From NCBI GenBank assembly GCA_902168085.1, contig CABHOP010000089.1:124001-188000 (forward strand): a stretch of 64,000 bases of DNA, written 5' to 3'. Of the stretch, positions 35,864 through 45,418 are shown in pieces. Position numbers and translations under genes: made by a program. Within the stretch, counting starts at the first letter, position 1. Each line of letters opens with the position of its first letter. The notes below the pieces were generated by a model. The model was not told the origin of the DNA and made no database searches. It was given only the letters and a program-made list of their open reading frames with translations. Source of the stretch: an uncultured Bacteroides sp. Its GTDB lineage: Bacteria > Bacteroidota > Bacteroidia > Chitinophagales > Chitinophagaceae.

Positions 35864-36148
35864 ATGAAACCTGTATTTCGTATTCTTACCAATAAGTTTT
35901 TGCTGACGGGCATTGCCTTCCTGGCATGGATGACCTTCTTCGACCAGAATGACCTGATGTCTATGAGGGAAAAGAAGCAAAACCTGCAGAATGTAAAGGA
36001 TAATATCACATACCTGGATGCAGAGATAGCGAAGATGGAAAAAGAACACGAAGAAATGACGGGCAATCCGCAGCAACTGGAAAAATACGCCCGCGAAAAC
36101 TTCAGGATGAAGCGCGATAATGAAGATGTTTACATCATTGAGAAATAA
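35864..36148 (+). CDS. FtsB/DivIC-family septum formation initiator
   Basis: 94 residues: a short cytoplasmic start, one membrane helix (residues about 12-26) and a coiled-coil stalk (about 33-70, EKKQNLQNVKDNITYLDAEI). It ends with YARENFRMKRDNEDVYIIE, the family hallmark of an aromatic and charged helix end. FtsB/DivIC links FtsQ and FtsL-type proteins at the division site. It probably shares a transcript with eno and ends at a hairpin. Confidence 0.88.
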   Translation: MKPVFRILTNKFLLTGIAFLAWMTFFDQNDLMSMREKKQNLQNVKDNITYLDAEIAKMEKEHEEMTGNPQQLEKYARENFRMKRDNEDVYIIEK

Positions 36149-36149
36149 T

Positions 36150-36178
36150 TAGAAAGCCCCGCAATGCGGGGCTTTCTA
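36150..36178. terminator. Bidirectional terminator between the DivIC-like gene and proline dehydrogenase
   Basis: A 13-bp perfect stem (36150-36162 with 36166-36178, AAAGCCCCGC core) has an AAT loop. Almost the same stem recurs at 46288-46312. Confidence 0.8.
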
Positions 36179-36181
36179 CAT

Positions 36182-37354
36182 TTATAGCTTTCTTCTTTTC
36201 AGTTCCTTATTTATCAGCGATAGTTCGCGGCCAGTTTGCCCGGCTACAGAGGTGTTTTCCTGTGCACGGCGCATCAGGTAGGGTATTACATCTTTAACGG
36301 GGCCATAAGGTAGGTATTTGGCTACATTATAGCCGGCATCTGCCAGGTTGAAAGATATATTGTCGCTCATGCCATATAGTTGAGAGAAATATACCGTTGG
36401 GGTATTGTGGGAGATGCCATGCTCTTCCATGTATTTGGCCGCCAGCATGTTGCTATGCTCATTGTGCGTGCCTATGAATAAAGCCATCTTGCCTTCTTTC
36501 AGATGCTCCAGGCAAAACAATACCCCCGCGTCATAATCCCTGTCAGTACTTTCCTTATTGGGCTGTATGGGTGATGGGTAACCTTTTTCAGCAGCACGGT
36601 TACGCTCCTTTTCCATATAGGCACCGCGTACCAGTTTTGCCCCCAATATATAGCCCGCTTTAAGGGCCGCTTCATATTCTTTTTTCAGGTGTGCCAGTGT
36701 AGCATGTGCATACATCTGGAAGGTGTTATATATGATAGCTTTTTTCAGGTTGTATCTGGCCATCATAGCATCGGCCAGTATATCTACCGGTTTCTGTATC
36801 CATGTTTCTTCGGCATCTATCAACACCATTACATTACTATCATATGCGGCCTTACATATAGTATCTATACGCTTCTCCACACGTTGCCATTCGGCTGTTT
36901 CACTTTCAGTTAATGTTTCTCCCGTGTGCACTTTTTCCAGCAGGGCAAAACGTGCAAAGCCCGTTACTTTAATGCTAATAAAAGGTATATTCTTCTTGGT
37001 AGCAGCGTATTGTATGGCTTTTACAAATTCCGGCACCGCATGGTCAAATTCTGCCTCGCCTTCCTTGCCTTCCACGCCATAGTCCATTATCACGCCTACA
37101 TGGTATTTAGCCAGCACATCAGCTGTTTGTGCCGCTTCTTCCATGGTTTCGCCACCGCAAAATTGTTTGAATATCGTGCGTTTGATGATACCCTTTATAG
37201 GCAGGTTCCATGCCATGGCCAGTTTGGTAAAGCCCATGCCAATGCTGGTAAGCGTAGGGGAGCCCATAGAGGCGAAAAGGAACCTTGCTTGCTTTAAGTC
37301 CTTATCACTGCGGTAACGGAAAGCTATTTCTGTATTGTCAAATTCAGGAAGCAT
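36182..37354 (-). CDS. Proline dehydrogenase
   Basis: 390 residues, the single-domain PRODH barrel that oxidises proline to pyrroline-5-carboxylate with FAD. Motifs: VIMDYGVEGKEGE, SIKVTGFARF, VLIDAEETW, GAKLVRGAYMEKERNRA (substrate Arg/Lys), IGTHNEHS and YFSQLYGMSDN. No P5C dehydrogenase domain is fused and none is adjacent. The ATG at 37354 is chosen because a promoter box lies at 37374-37381, leaving the longer frame start outside the transcript. Confidence 0.93.
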   Translation of the reverse strand: MLPEFDNTEIAFRYRSDKDLKQARFLFASMGSPTLTSIGMGFTKLAMAWNLPIKGIIKRTIFKQFCGGETMEEAAQTADVLAKYHVGVIMDYGVEGKEGEAEFDHAVPEFVKAIQYAATKKNIPFISIKVTGFARFALLEKVHTGETLTESETAEWQRVEKRIDTICKAAYDSNVMVLIDAEETWIQKPVDILADAMMARYNLKKAIIYNTFQMYAHATLAHLKKEYEAALKAGYILGAKLVRGAYMEKERNRAAEKGYPSPIQPNKESTDRDYDAGVLFCLEHLKEGKMALFIGTHNEHSNMLAAKYMEEHGISHNTPTVYFSQLYGMSDNISFNLADAGYNVAKYLPYGPVKDVIPYLMRRAQENTSVAGQTGRELSLINKELKRRKL

Positions 37355-37373
37355 AGAATGATTTAGCGGCTGC

Positions 37374-37381
37374 AAAAATAG
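37374..37381 (-). promoter_or_regulatory. -7 box (TATTTTTG) for proline dehydrogenase
   Basis: A perfect minus-strand TAnnTTTG 19 bases upstream of the ATG at 37354. Confidence 0.5.
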
Positions 37382-37477
37382 CAAGCATATGCGAGGGATT
37401 AAAATTTGCTGTTTTTTGTCATCGATTTGTATAATATAATAATCCGGTTGGCATTTTTTTCTTTTTTGGCAGATTTT

Positions 37478-37510
37478 TTGAAGGTTACTAAGCAGAATTA
37501 ATTATTTTTA
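37478..37510 (+). promoter_or_regulatory. Promoter of the T9SS protein gene
   Basis: TTG (37478-37480), 22 bases, TATTTTTA (37503-37510, one mismatch). The ATG follows 27 bases later. Confidence 0.45.
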
Positions 37511-37537
37511 CGTCAACTATTCAAAAAAATCATTGCG

Positions 37538-38905
37538 ATGAAAAAATTATTTTTACTTATTGCAGGTAGCTGCGTCGCTTTCGGCGCGTCTGCACAATCT
37601 CAGCTGAAAGGCGTGCCTTTTAATAAGGCTACAGGCCTGATACACAAGCAAGAAGTGAAGGAAGGAAACCTGGTACTGCCTGCAACAACAGGTACTACTA
37701 ACAAAACGACCAGTGCTACAGAACGTTGGTATTCTCCATTCGATGAATACGATCAACTGGCTGAACCTGGTGTATTGACTGACAACAGGATGATTTTCCC
37801 AATCTGGTTTGACTCTACTGTTCAACAGCGTTTTAATACAGGTCTGAGCCGTATCAACTATAGTTCAGTTGGTCAGGTGATTGATCCTATTTCTTCTGAA
37901 ATCGTTAACGAACCAACTGCATTTAGCGGAGAAGTTAAAATAGGTGTGAATAACACTTATACAGTTGACTCTGTAAACATTATGGGTTCTTATGTGAAGG
38001 TTCCAAGCAGGCCAGACGGAATTGTAGATACCCTGATCTTCTCAGTGGTTCCTGCTCCGGGTCTTTATTATTACATGAGGAAAAACGATCCGAATTATGG
38101 TGCTAAAGTTGCACAGTATACAGATCTGGATACACTTCAGATGTTCTCATTCCTTACAGATAGCGTAAACCGTGCTGGTTTAGCTCCTGCTGGTGGCAAC
38201 GCCATAACTTGGAAAGTACCTCTTACCGATGCAGATCGTGACACGGTTAATATCGTAAGTGGTCAAAGAAGCTGGACCCTGAAAGATTTCACATTCCCGG
38301 TTCCTAATGGTGGTCTTACTATACCAGCAGGTAACAGGTTCGGTATCACATGTACCTTTAAATCTGGTGATACATGGGCTGCTAATGTAGACTCTGTAAC
38401 TTCTCGTCACCACTTCCTGGTAATGGCGGCTGCTACAGGCGATTCTAAAAACATGCCTAACGTGCTGAAAACTTTCAAGGACAGGAGCATGTCTCAACTG
38501 ATGTTCTCTTTCGATACCAGCGCTTACATCCCTTCAATGATGATCGAAATCTGGAATGCAAATACATTCAACCAGGAATTCATCAGGATCGCTGGCCATG
38601 CTAAATGTACTGGCTGCTTCCAGGTAGGTATCAACGAAACTAACGGTGGTGTTATCTCTGCTGCTAATGCTTATCCTAACCCTGCTAACGAAAATGTTAC
38701 AGTTAAATTCAGCCTGTACAATGCAGCTGATGCAACTGTTAGCATCATGAATGCAGTAGGTCAGGTAGTAGCTACACAAAACCTGAACAACGTTCGTGAA
38801 GGTAAAGCTACTTTCTCTACAGCTAACCTGAACAGCGGTGTATATTTCTACAACGTAGAAGCTAACGGTCAACGTACAACTAAACGTTTCGTAGTTGCAC
38901 ACTAA
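37538..38905 (+). CDS. Secreted protein with T9SS type A sorting domain
   Basis: 455 residues. A signal peptide covers residues 1-19 (MKKLFLLIAGSCVAFGASA). The middle is beta-rich and not assigned to a family. The C-terminal sorting domain (about 378-455) has AYPNPANENVTVKF, IMNAVGQVVA, NLNSGVYFYNVEA and the KRFVVA end. Type IX secretion would remove this domain and release the protein or attach it to the surface. Codon choice (many GCT, AAC, CTG, GGT) looks more biased than in neighbours, which may mean high expression. A strong terminator follows. Confidence 0.85.
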   Translation: MKKLFLLIAGSCVAFGASAQSQLKGVPFNKATGLIHKQEVKEGNLVLPATTGTTNKTTSATERWYSPFDEYDQLAEPGVLTDNRMIFPIWFDSTVQQRFNTGLSRINYSSVGQVIDPISSEIVNEPTAFSGEVKIGVNNTYTVDSVNIMGSYVKVPSRPDGIVDTLIFSVVPAPGLYYYMRKNDPNYGAKVAQYTDLDTLQMFSFLTDSVNRAGLAPAGGNAITWKVPLTDADRDTVNIVSGQRSWTLKDFTFPVPNGGLTIPAGNRFGITCTFKSGDTWAANVDSVTSRHHFLVMAAATGDSKNMPNVLKTFKDRSMSQLMFSFDTSAYIPSMMIEIWNANTFNQEFIRIAGHAKCTGCFQVGINETNGGVISAANAYPNPANENVTVKFSLYNAADATVSIMNAVGQVVATQNLNNVREGKATFSTANLNSGVYFYNVEANGQRTTKRFVVAH

Positions 38906-38928
38906 TCTTTAGCGTCTTTAATATTAAG

Positions 38929-38965
38929 AAAAGGGTAACGTTTTGTTACCCTTTTTCTTTTTTTT
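38929..38965 (+). terminator. Terminator of the T9SS protein gene
   Basis: Stem AAAGGGTAAC-GTTTT-GTTACCCTTT (38929-38955) with a long T-rich tail. Confidence 0.85.
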
Positions 38966-39053
38966 CAAAACAATAGTTTATTATTGCACACGTCCGAAAA
39001 CCGTGTGGCATTAGGCATTGTGTTTTAATATTTGAGTAAAAGAATTTCAGAGA

Positions 39054-41393
39054 ATGGCTAAAAACCTGCTGATTGTAGAGTCCCCTGCAAAAGCGAAAAC
39101 GATAGAAAAGATACTGGGTGAAGATTTTGAAGTAAGATCTTGCTACGGTCATATCCGCGACCTGGAGAAAGAGGATATGGGTATCGATATCAATAACGGC
39201 TTCAAACCTAAGTATACCGTTTCAGAAGATAAGCAGAAGGTAGTAAAGGAACTCAAATCATTAGCAAAGAAGGCAGAAGATGTGTGGTTAGCAACCGATG
39301 AGGACCGCGAGGGTGAGGCCATATCCTGGCATTTGTGCGAAGTATTGGGCCTGGACCCGGCTACTACCAAACGTATCGTTTTCCACGAGATCACAAAGCC
39401 GGCCATTAAGAAAGCAGTAGAGAAACCACGTACGGTAAATATGAACCTGGTGAATGCCCAGCAGGCACGCCGTGTGCTGGACCGTATCGTAGGGTTTGAA
39501 ATATCGCCTATCCTGTGGCGCAAAATGAGCATGCGCAATAACCTTTCTGCCGGCCGTGTGCAATCGGTGGCAGTAAGGCTGATAGTAGAGCGCGAACGCG
39601 AGATAAATCGCTTTAAAGCAGAAAGCAGCTTTAAGGTAGAAGCGTTCTTCAATGCGGCAGATATTAATAATAAGAAAGTAACCTTTAAGGCAGATGGCCC
39701 CGATAAAATGAAGGGTTCTGCTACAGCGCGCACTTACCTGCAGCGCTGCATAAATGCTACCTATACTGTAAATGATGTACAGGTAAAACCGGGAAAGAAA
39801 TCGCCGGCGGCACCATTTACTACGTCTACCCTGCAGCAGGAAGCCAGCCGCAAGCTGGGCTATTCGGTATCGAAAACCATGCTGCTGGCGCAGAAGCTTT
39901 ACGAGAATGGTCACATCACCTATATGCGTACCGACTCGGTAAACCTTTCAGAAACCGCGCAGGATGCTATAAAAGCAGCTGTGGAAAATATGTATGGTGA
40001 TAAATACTATCAGCATCGAAAATTCCAGAATAAGAACGAGTCAGCACAAGAGGCACACGAAGCTATTCGCCCTACAGAGATGGGTACCACATCTGTAGGC
40101 GATGCAGATACGCAACGGTTGTACGACCTGATATGGAAGCGCTCCATAGCATCGCAAATGGCAGATGCGCAATTGGAGCGTACCATTGCTAAAATAGGGG
40201 TATCATCTCAACCCGACCCATTGACCGCTACCGGTGAAGTGCTGCGTTTTGATGGCTTCCTGAAGGTATATACAGAAGGTAAGGACGAAGAAGATGGTGA
40301 TGAAGAAAACAGCGGTATGCTGCCGCCATTAACCGTAGGCCAGCAACTGGACCTGCAGGAAATGCGTGCTACAGAACGTTTCTCGCGCCCTTCGCCAAGA
40401 TATACAGAGGCATCGCTGGTTAAGAAGCTGGAAGAGCTGGGTATTGGCCGTCCATCTACATACGCACCTACCATCAGCACCGTGCAACAGCGTGGCTATG
40501 TAGAAAAACGCGATAAAGAAGGTGTGAAGCGTGAGTACGAAATACTGACGCTCAAGAACGATAACATTACCGAAGTAAAAGAAAGCGAGAATACCGGAGC
40601 AGAACGGAACAAATTATTCCCTACCGACCTGGGTATGGTTGTTACCGACTTCCTGAGCGAGCACTTCGACAAGGTAATGGACTATAGCTTCACGGCCAAG
40701 ATAGAAGAAGAATTTGACGAGATAGCGCAAGGCAAGGAGCAGTGGAACAAAATGATAGAAGGATTTTATCAACCATTCCACCAAACGGTAGAACATACGC
40801 TGGAACATGCCGGCCGTGCCAAAGGCGAGCATGAACTGGGTACAGACCCTGTAAGCGGCAAGCCTGTAGTAGCCCGTCTAGGCCGCTTTGGCCCCATGGT
40901 GCAGATAGGCAGCACGGAAGATGAGGAAAAACCTCGCTTCGCGAAACTGCGTACCAACCAAAGTATCGAAACCATCACACTGGATGAAGCAATGGAGCTC
41001 TTCAAGCTGCCGCGTACACTGGGCAAGTTTGAAGGTGAAGATGTGGTGGTGAACATCGGCCGTTTTGGCCCGTATGCACAGCATACCGGCAAATTCTACT
41101 CGCTGAAAAAAGAGATGGACCCATATACGGTAGAGCTGGAAGAAGTAGCGCCGCTGATAGAAGAAAAGCGTAAAGCTGCCGCAGAAAGCACCATCAAGAT
41201 ATTCGAAAAAGAAAAGATCAAAATACTGAAAGGCCCTTATGGCCCGTACATAAAACAAGGCCTGAGGAACTACAAAATACCGAAAGACAAGATTGAAACT
41301 GCCGCCGACCTTACGATAGAAGAGGTGAAGGCAATCATAGAAGAAGTAAAGGCAAATCCGCCTAAAAAAACAGCGCGGAAGAAAAAATCATAA
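39054..41393 (+). CDS. topA: DNA topoisomerase I
   Basis: 779 residues, type IA. The Toprim domain is at 1-110 (LLIVESPAKAKTIEKIL, DEDREGEAISWH). The active-site Tyr is near 290 in HITYMRTDSVNLS, and the central region has PTSTYAPTI-like GIGRPSTYAPTIS. The C-terminus lacks zinc-finger Cys clusters. Instead it has repeats of GRFGPMVQIG, GRFGPYAQHTG and GPYGPYIKQG, followed by a basic tail ending PKKTARKKKS. This is the usual Bacteroidota layout. A near-match -7 box (AATATTTG) is about 25 bases upstream. Confidence 0.96.
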   Translation: MAKNLLIVESPAKAKTIEKILGEDFEVRSCYGHIRDLEKEDMGIDINNGFKPKYTVSEDKQKVVKELKSLAKKAEDVWLATDEDREGEAISWHLCEVLGLDPATTKRIVFHEITKPAIKKAVEKPRTVNMNLVNAQQARRVLDRIVGFEISPILWRKMSMRNNLSAGRVQSVAVRLIVEREREINRFKAESSFKVEAFFNAADINNKKVTFKADGPDKMKGSATARTYLQRCINATYTVNDVQVKPGKKSPAAPFTTSTLQQEASRKLGYSVSKTMLLAQKLYENGHITYMRTDSVNLSETAQDAIKAAVENMYGDKYYQHRKFQNKNESAQEAHEAIRPTEMGTTSVGDADTQRLYDLIWKRSIASQMADAQLERTIAKIGVSSQPDPLTATGEVLRFDGFLKVYTEGKDEEDGDEENSGMLPPLTVGQQLDLQEMRATERFSRPSPRYTEASLVKKLEELGIGRPSTYAPTISTVQQRGYVEKRDKEGVKREYEILTLKNDNITEVKESENTGAERNKLFPTDLGMVVTDFLSEHFDKVMDYSFTAKIEEEFDEIAQGKEQWNKMIEGFYQPFHQTVEHTLEHAGRAKGEHELGTDPVSGKPVVARLGRFGPMVQIGSTEDEEKPRFAKLRTNQSIETITLDEAMELFKLPRTLGKFEGEDVVVNIGRFGPYAQHTGKFYSLKKEMDPYTVELEEVAPLIEEKRKAAAESTIKIFEKEKIKILKGPYGPYIKQGLRNYKIPKDKIETAADLTIEEVKAIIEEVKANPPKKTARKKKS

Positions 41394-41434
41394 AGAAATT
41401 GGTGTAACTTAAGGTAGTGTAAACCGGTGTTTTG

Positions 41435-42331
41435 ATGCAGGCAAATAAAGAAATATCTGCGCTGTTACAGCTTATAGACGACCCTGATAGTGAAGTGTTC
41501 GATACCGTTGCGGCTAAGTTGCTGCACTACGGCAAAGACATCATCCCTAACCTGGAACAGCTGTGGGAAGTAACGGTAGATGAAGATGTGCAGGAACGTA
41601 TAGAAAGCCTCATTCACCGTGTACATTTTCAAGACCTGCAACAGGAATTCTTCGATTGGAGCCATTCTAAGAATCCGGAACTGCTGCGTGGCGCCATATT
41701 GGTGGCCAAGTATCAGTTCCCCGATCTGAATATACCATCCATCCTCAGCCAGTTCGACCAGATACGTCGTAATATATGGTTGGAGTTGAATAATTATCTG
41801 ACCCCGCTGGAGCAGGTAAATATTTTCAACAGCATTCTTTACAATTATTACAAGCTACAGGGCCACGAGCTTACAGAGCGCGAGCCTAAATATTTTTTCA
41901 TAAACCAAGTGCTGGAAAGCAAGCAGGGCAATGCCTATTCATTAGGTGTGCTATACCTCGCCCTTTGCGAACTGCTGGATATACCCATATTTGCAGTGGA
42001 ACTGCCACGCCAGTTTGTATTTGCTTACATCGATACCCTGCACCATTTCTATAAGCAGGATGATGAAGGTGTGCAACAGGTGCAGTTTTATATAGACCCG
42101 CTGAACGGTATGGTGTACACGCAGAAAGATGTAGATACCTACCTGAAGAAGATAAATGCATCAGGCCGCGAAAACTATTTCACGCCTATACTTTCCAAGC
42201 GTATCATCTTTAAAATGCTGGAAGAACTGGCCCTTTGCTACCGGTATAAAAGGGACGACCAGCGTGCCGACGAAATACAGCAGCTAATGCGCATGCTTGT
42301 AGATGTAAATACAGATAATAATATAGATTAA
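41435..42331 (+). CDS. SirB1-type transglutaminase-like protein
   Basis: 298 residues. The N-terminus is HEAT-like helical (about 1-75); a transglutaminase-like core follows (about 90-260: YFFINQVLESKQGNAYSLGVLYLALCELL, YIDPLNGMVYT). The usual catalytic Cys of SirB1/TgpA folds is not obvious at the QGNAYSLG position, so it may be catalytically inactive. Transglutaminase-like SirB1 relatives are annotated as having unclear functions. The ATG at 41435 is used rather than the overlapping TTG. It follows topA by 41 bases and converges with gldE. Confidence 0.8.
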   Translation: MQANKEISALLQLIDDPDSEVFDTVAAKLLHYGKDIIPNLEQLWEVTVDEDVQERIESLIHRVHFQDLQQEFFDWSHSKNPELLRGAILVAKYQFPDLNIPSILSQFDQIRRNIWLELNNYLTPLEQVNIFNSILYNYYKLQGHELTEREPKYFFINQVLESKQGNAYSLGVLYLALCELLDIPIFAVELPRQFVFAYIDTLHHFYKQDDEGVQQVQFYIDPLNGMVYTQKDVDTYLKKINASGRENYFTPILSKRIIFKMLEELALCYRYKRDDQRADEIQQLMRMLVDVNTDNNID

Positions 42332-42334
42332 AGA

Positions 42335-43684
42335 TTACAGATCCTCATCGTCGGGATTGATGGTCAGCTTCACGCGCTGTATGCGCATCTTATCAATGTT
42401 CAAGACGGTGAAGTCATATTGCTTATAGCTCACCGTTTCATTAACTACAGGGAACTTACCTGAAATTTCCAGTATCAGCCCCGCCAGCGAATCGCTCTCG
42501 CCACGTACATGTTCAAAGGTGTCTGATGGTTCGCCTATCATGCGGCATACATCATTTATCAGGGTCTTGCCTTCAAAAATGTAGTTGCTGTCGTCTATCT
42601 TTTTGAAGTGCAGGTCTTCCTCGTCAAACTCATCTTTGATGTCGCCGATAATCTCTTCCATGATGTCTTCCAGCGTTACAATGCCTGAAGTGCCACCAAA
42701 CTCATCTACCACTATGGCAAAGTGTATGCGCTTTTGCTGAAACTCTTTCAGCAGGTCTTCTATCAGCTTGCCTTCGTGCACAAAGTAAGCAGGGCGTATC
42801 AGTTTATGCCAGTCGAAATGGTCATCATCCGTATGCGGCAGAAAGTCTTTGGTATGTATCATACCCGCTACCTTATCCAGGCTCTCTTTGTATACCGGCA
42901 AGCGCGAATAGCCTACTTCTATGGCCAGCTTTTGCACTTCCGGGAACGTAAGCTCATTAGGAATACCACTCACATCCATACGCGTACGCATGATCTGGCG
43001 CACAGTAATATTGCTGAATTTCAGGATGCCTTTGAAGATATTTACCTCCTCGCGCGTGGCTGTATGCCCTACGGTCAGTTCTATGGCATGCTCAAAATCT
43101 TCATTACTGATGTTGTTCGATGGTTTGGTACCTATACGTTCTTCTATATAGTTGGTAGATGATACCAGTACACTGCTTACGGGTTTGAAGATGCCACTCA
43201 TGATCTTCAGTACCGGTGCCGAAAACAGGGCCATGCGCAGGTTATTCTGTGTAGCATATACTTTGGGTAATACCTCGCCAAACAGTACCAGCAGAAAAGT
43301 CACTACCACTACCTGTATTAAGAATGATGCCACCTCGTTCATTTCGGGCGGCAGCAATTGCTTCACCAGCAGGTTGGTGGTAATAACAATGGCTATGTTG
43401 ATGAAGTTATTGGTCACCAGTATAGTGGCCAGCAGCATTTTGGGCTGTTCAAGTAGTTGAATGGCTTGCGTTGCACTTTGCTCATCCTTTAGCTTCAGGT
43501 AATTAATGTCTTTGGCGCTCAGGGAAAAATAGGCGGTCTCTGCCCCTGCTGTAATGGCAGTAAGCAATAGCAATATCAAAATGATGATAATGAGTATGGT
43601 GACATTAGACGCGGAGAAAGCTTCCTGCGATGCTTGTAATAACAGGGCCAGCGTTGTCGTTTCCCCTTCAGTTGAGCTTCCCAA
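42335..43684 (-). CDS. gldE: Gliding motility-associated protein GldE (CNNM/CBS/CorC family)
   Basis: 449 residues. The CNNM membrane domain has about four helices in residues 25-165 (TAITAGAETAYFSL). Two CBS domains lie at about 215-340 (VRQIMRTRMDVSG, HFAIVVDEFGGTSGIVTLEDIMEEIIGDI) and a CorC_HlyC domain at the end (about 360-445). Position next to ssb and mutY is the classical Bacteroidota order for gldE. The start is TTG at 43684; no in-frame ATG exists before the first helix, and a promoter box is 25 bases upstream. Confidence 0.92.
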   Translation of the reverse strand: MGSSTEGETTTLALLLQASQEAFSASNVTILIIIILILLLLTAITAGAETAYFSLSAKDINYLKLKDEQSATQAIQLLEQPKMLLATILVTNNFINIAIVITTNLLVKQLLPPEMNEVASFLIQVVVVTFLLVLFGEVLPKVYATQNNLRMALFSAPVLKIMSGIFKPVSSVLVSSTNYIEERIGTKPSNNISNEDFEHAIELTVGHTATREEVNIFKGILKFSNITVRQIMRTRMDVSGIPNELTFPEVQKLAIEVGYSRLPVYKESLDKVAGMIHTKDFLPHTDDDHFDWHKLIRPAYFVHEGKLIEDLLKEFQQKRIHFAIVVDEFGGTSGIVTLEDIMEEIIGDIKDEFDEEDLHFKKIDDSNYIFEGKTLINDVCRMIGEPSDTFEHVRGESDSLAGLILEISGKFPVVNETVSYKQYDFTVLNIDKMRIQRVKLTINPDDEDL

Positions 43685-43709
43685 AATGTGTCGCTTGTTT
43701 GGTGACTAC

Positions 43710-43717
43710 CAAAATTA
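43710..43717 (-). promoter_or_regulatory. -7 box (TAATTTTG) for gldE
   Basis: A perfect minus-strand TAnnTTTG 25 bases upstream of the TTG start, in the ssb-gldE gap. Confidence 0.45.
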
Positions 43718-43774
43718 AAAAAAGGAAAGAAATAAAGTGCTTCTTTCCTTATATAAATATAATAGGCTTGAATA

Positions 43775-44203
43775 TTAAAAAGGCAGGTCGTCTTTAGTAG
43801 GCTCAATATTAGGGTCGTAGCTAATATCCTGGTGCGTGGTATCACCTGAATTCTGATAATCGCCGTTTTCCTTACGTTTATCCAGCATTACCAGGTTATC
43901 GCCCACTATTTCGGTACTGAAGCGTTTGTTTTTGTCCTTGTCTTCCCAATGGCGGGTGCGCAGGCGGCCTTCTATAAATACCAGGCTACCCTTGTGCAGG
44001 TACTTTTGTGCCAGCTCGGCTAGGCCGCGCCATAGCACTACGGTATGCCATTCTGTTTGCGATACCAGGTTGCCGTTCTTGTCTTTAAAGGTTTCGGTAG
44101 TAGCGAGGGGAAACTTTGCCACAGCTATATTTCCTTCCAGGTATTGTAAGTCCGGGTCGCGTCCAAGATTTCCAATCAACATGACTCTGTTTACGCCTCT
44201 CAT
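43775..44203 (-). CDS. ssb: Single-stranded DNA-binding protein
   Basis: 142 residues: an OB fold (1-108; VNRVMLIGNLGRDPDLQYL, EWHTVVLWRGLAELAQKYLHKG) followed by a disordered tail ending in the acidic protein-binding tip DDLPF. It binds and protects single-stranded DNA. It sits between mutY and gldE, all on the minus strand. Confidence 0.96.
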   Translation of the reverse strand: MRGVNRVMLIGNLGRDPDLQYLEGNIAVAKFPLATTETFKDKNGNLVSQTEWHTVVLWRGLAELAQKYLHKGSLVFIEGRLRTRHWEDKDKNKRFSTEIVGDNLVMLDKRKENGDYQNSGDTTHQDISYDPNIEPTKDDLPF

Positions 44204-44249
44204 AATTGTTTAATTTACCAATTAGTTTTTTTTATAAAGCCTTATCACT

Positions 44250-45323
44250 CTAAAAATAAAATATTTTTTCTAAAAAAGAAAGTACACTTTTAGGGAAGGC
44301 ATAATTCTTTAAATCGCTGCTGTCAACCCATTCGCCGCCATCAGGGGTATGTATATCCATACTTTTCACGGGTAAGGTAAAGAAGGAGAAGGTGATGTGC
44401 TGGTGGGTCAGCTTTTGGCTCATGGTATCAGCAAAGGCAGGCGAGCGTGCGATGCCCAGAGCTTTGAATGCAGGTGTTTTCACCAGCTTTTCAGCCGTCA
44501 GGGTTTCATCTGCTTCTACCAGCAGTGGCTCGTACAGGTTTTGCCATATATCCTTGCCGGTGCGTTTGCGCAGCCATAGCTTGTTCTTATGTGTCAGCAG
44601 CAGGTAATGGAAGTAGCGTTTGCGCACTGCCTGCTTCTTACTACGCACCGGCAGCAGCTGTATCATATCCTGCCTATAGGCTACGCATTTCTTTTGCAGC
44701 GGGCAGGTATCGCATGCGGGGTTTTGCGGGGTGCATACGGTTGCCCCCAGGTCCATAATGGCCTGGTTGTAAGTGGCGCTGTTATGCACATCCAGCAATT
44801 GCTGCGCCAGTGCGGCAAACTGTTTTTTACCCTCGGTACTGTCAAATGATGTATCGATGCCAAAGTAGCGTGCCAGCACACGATACACATTTCCATCTAC
44901 CACCGCATGTGGCAGGTTGTAGGCAAAAGAGGCAATGGCGGCTGCCGTGTATGGGCCTATGCCTTTCAGTGCTATGATGTCTTCATATGTACCGGGAAAT
45001 TTCCCGTTTAACTCCTGCGCTACATAGCGGGCCGTAGCCAGCATATTCTTGCAACGATTGTAGTAACCCAGCCCCTGCCATATGCGAAAGGCAGCTTCAT
45101 CGGTGCTATCGGCAAGATGGGTAATGGTAGGGTAGGTTTCTGTAAAGCGTAGGTAATAGGGTCGTCCCTGCTGCGCCCGTGTTTGCTGCAGTATTATTTC
45201 CGATAGCCATATTTTATAAGGGTCCTTTTCCGATTTCCACGGCAGGTCGCGGTCATTGTCGTTATGGTGCCAATCCATTAGCTGCCGGGTAAAATATTGC
45301 TGCTGTGCCTTTTGCATTTCCAT
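44250..45323 (-). CDS. mutY: Adenine DNA glycosylase MutY
   Basis: 357 residues. It removes A paired with 8-oxoG. The HhH-GPD domain has LKGIGPYTAAAIASFAY and the catalytic Asp in HAVVDGNVYRV. The iron-sulfur cluster motif has Cys spaced as C-x6-C-x2-C-x5-C (CTPQNPACDTCPLQKKC). A NUDIX-like C-terminal domain (about 235-350) recognises 8-oxoG. Starts at 45323 or 45317 are both possible; the TTG-based longer frame overlaps the divergent transketolase promoter region. Confidence 0.94.
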   Translation of the reverse strand: MEMQKAQQQYFTRQLMDWHHNDNDRDLPWKSEKDPYKIWLSEIILQQTRAQQGRPYYLRFTETYPTITHLADSTDEAAFRIWQGLGYYNRCKNMLATARYVAQELNGKFPGTYEDIIALKGIGPYTAAAIASFAYNLPHAVVDGNVYRVLARYFGIDTSFDSTEGKKQFAALAQQLLDVHNSATYNQAIMDLGATVCTPQNPACDTCPLQKKCVAYRQDMIQLLPVRSKKQAVRKRYFHYLLLTHKNKLWLRKRTGKDIWQNLYEPLLVEADETLTAEKLVKTPAFKALGIARSPAFADTMSQKLTHQHITFSFFTLPVKSMDIHTPDGGEWVDSSDLKNYAFPKSVLSFLEKIFYF

Positions 45324-45390
45324 CCACCTGCAATTTACAGAAGCAGGGCATTGTGCTATATTTTTTATCAAAAAAGTGCCGACTAAAAGC

Positions 45391-45398
45391 TACTTTTG
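45391..45398 (+). promoter_or_regulatory. -7 box (TACTTTTG) for transketolase N-terminal subunit
   Basis: A perfect TAnnTTTG 20 bases before the ATG at 45419. Confidence 0.5.
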
Positions 45399-45418
45399 CG
45401 GCACAATTTGCTTTTAAA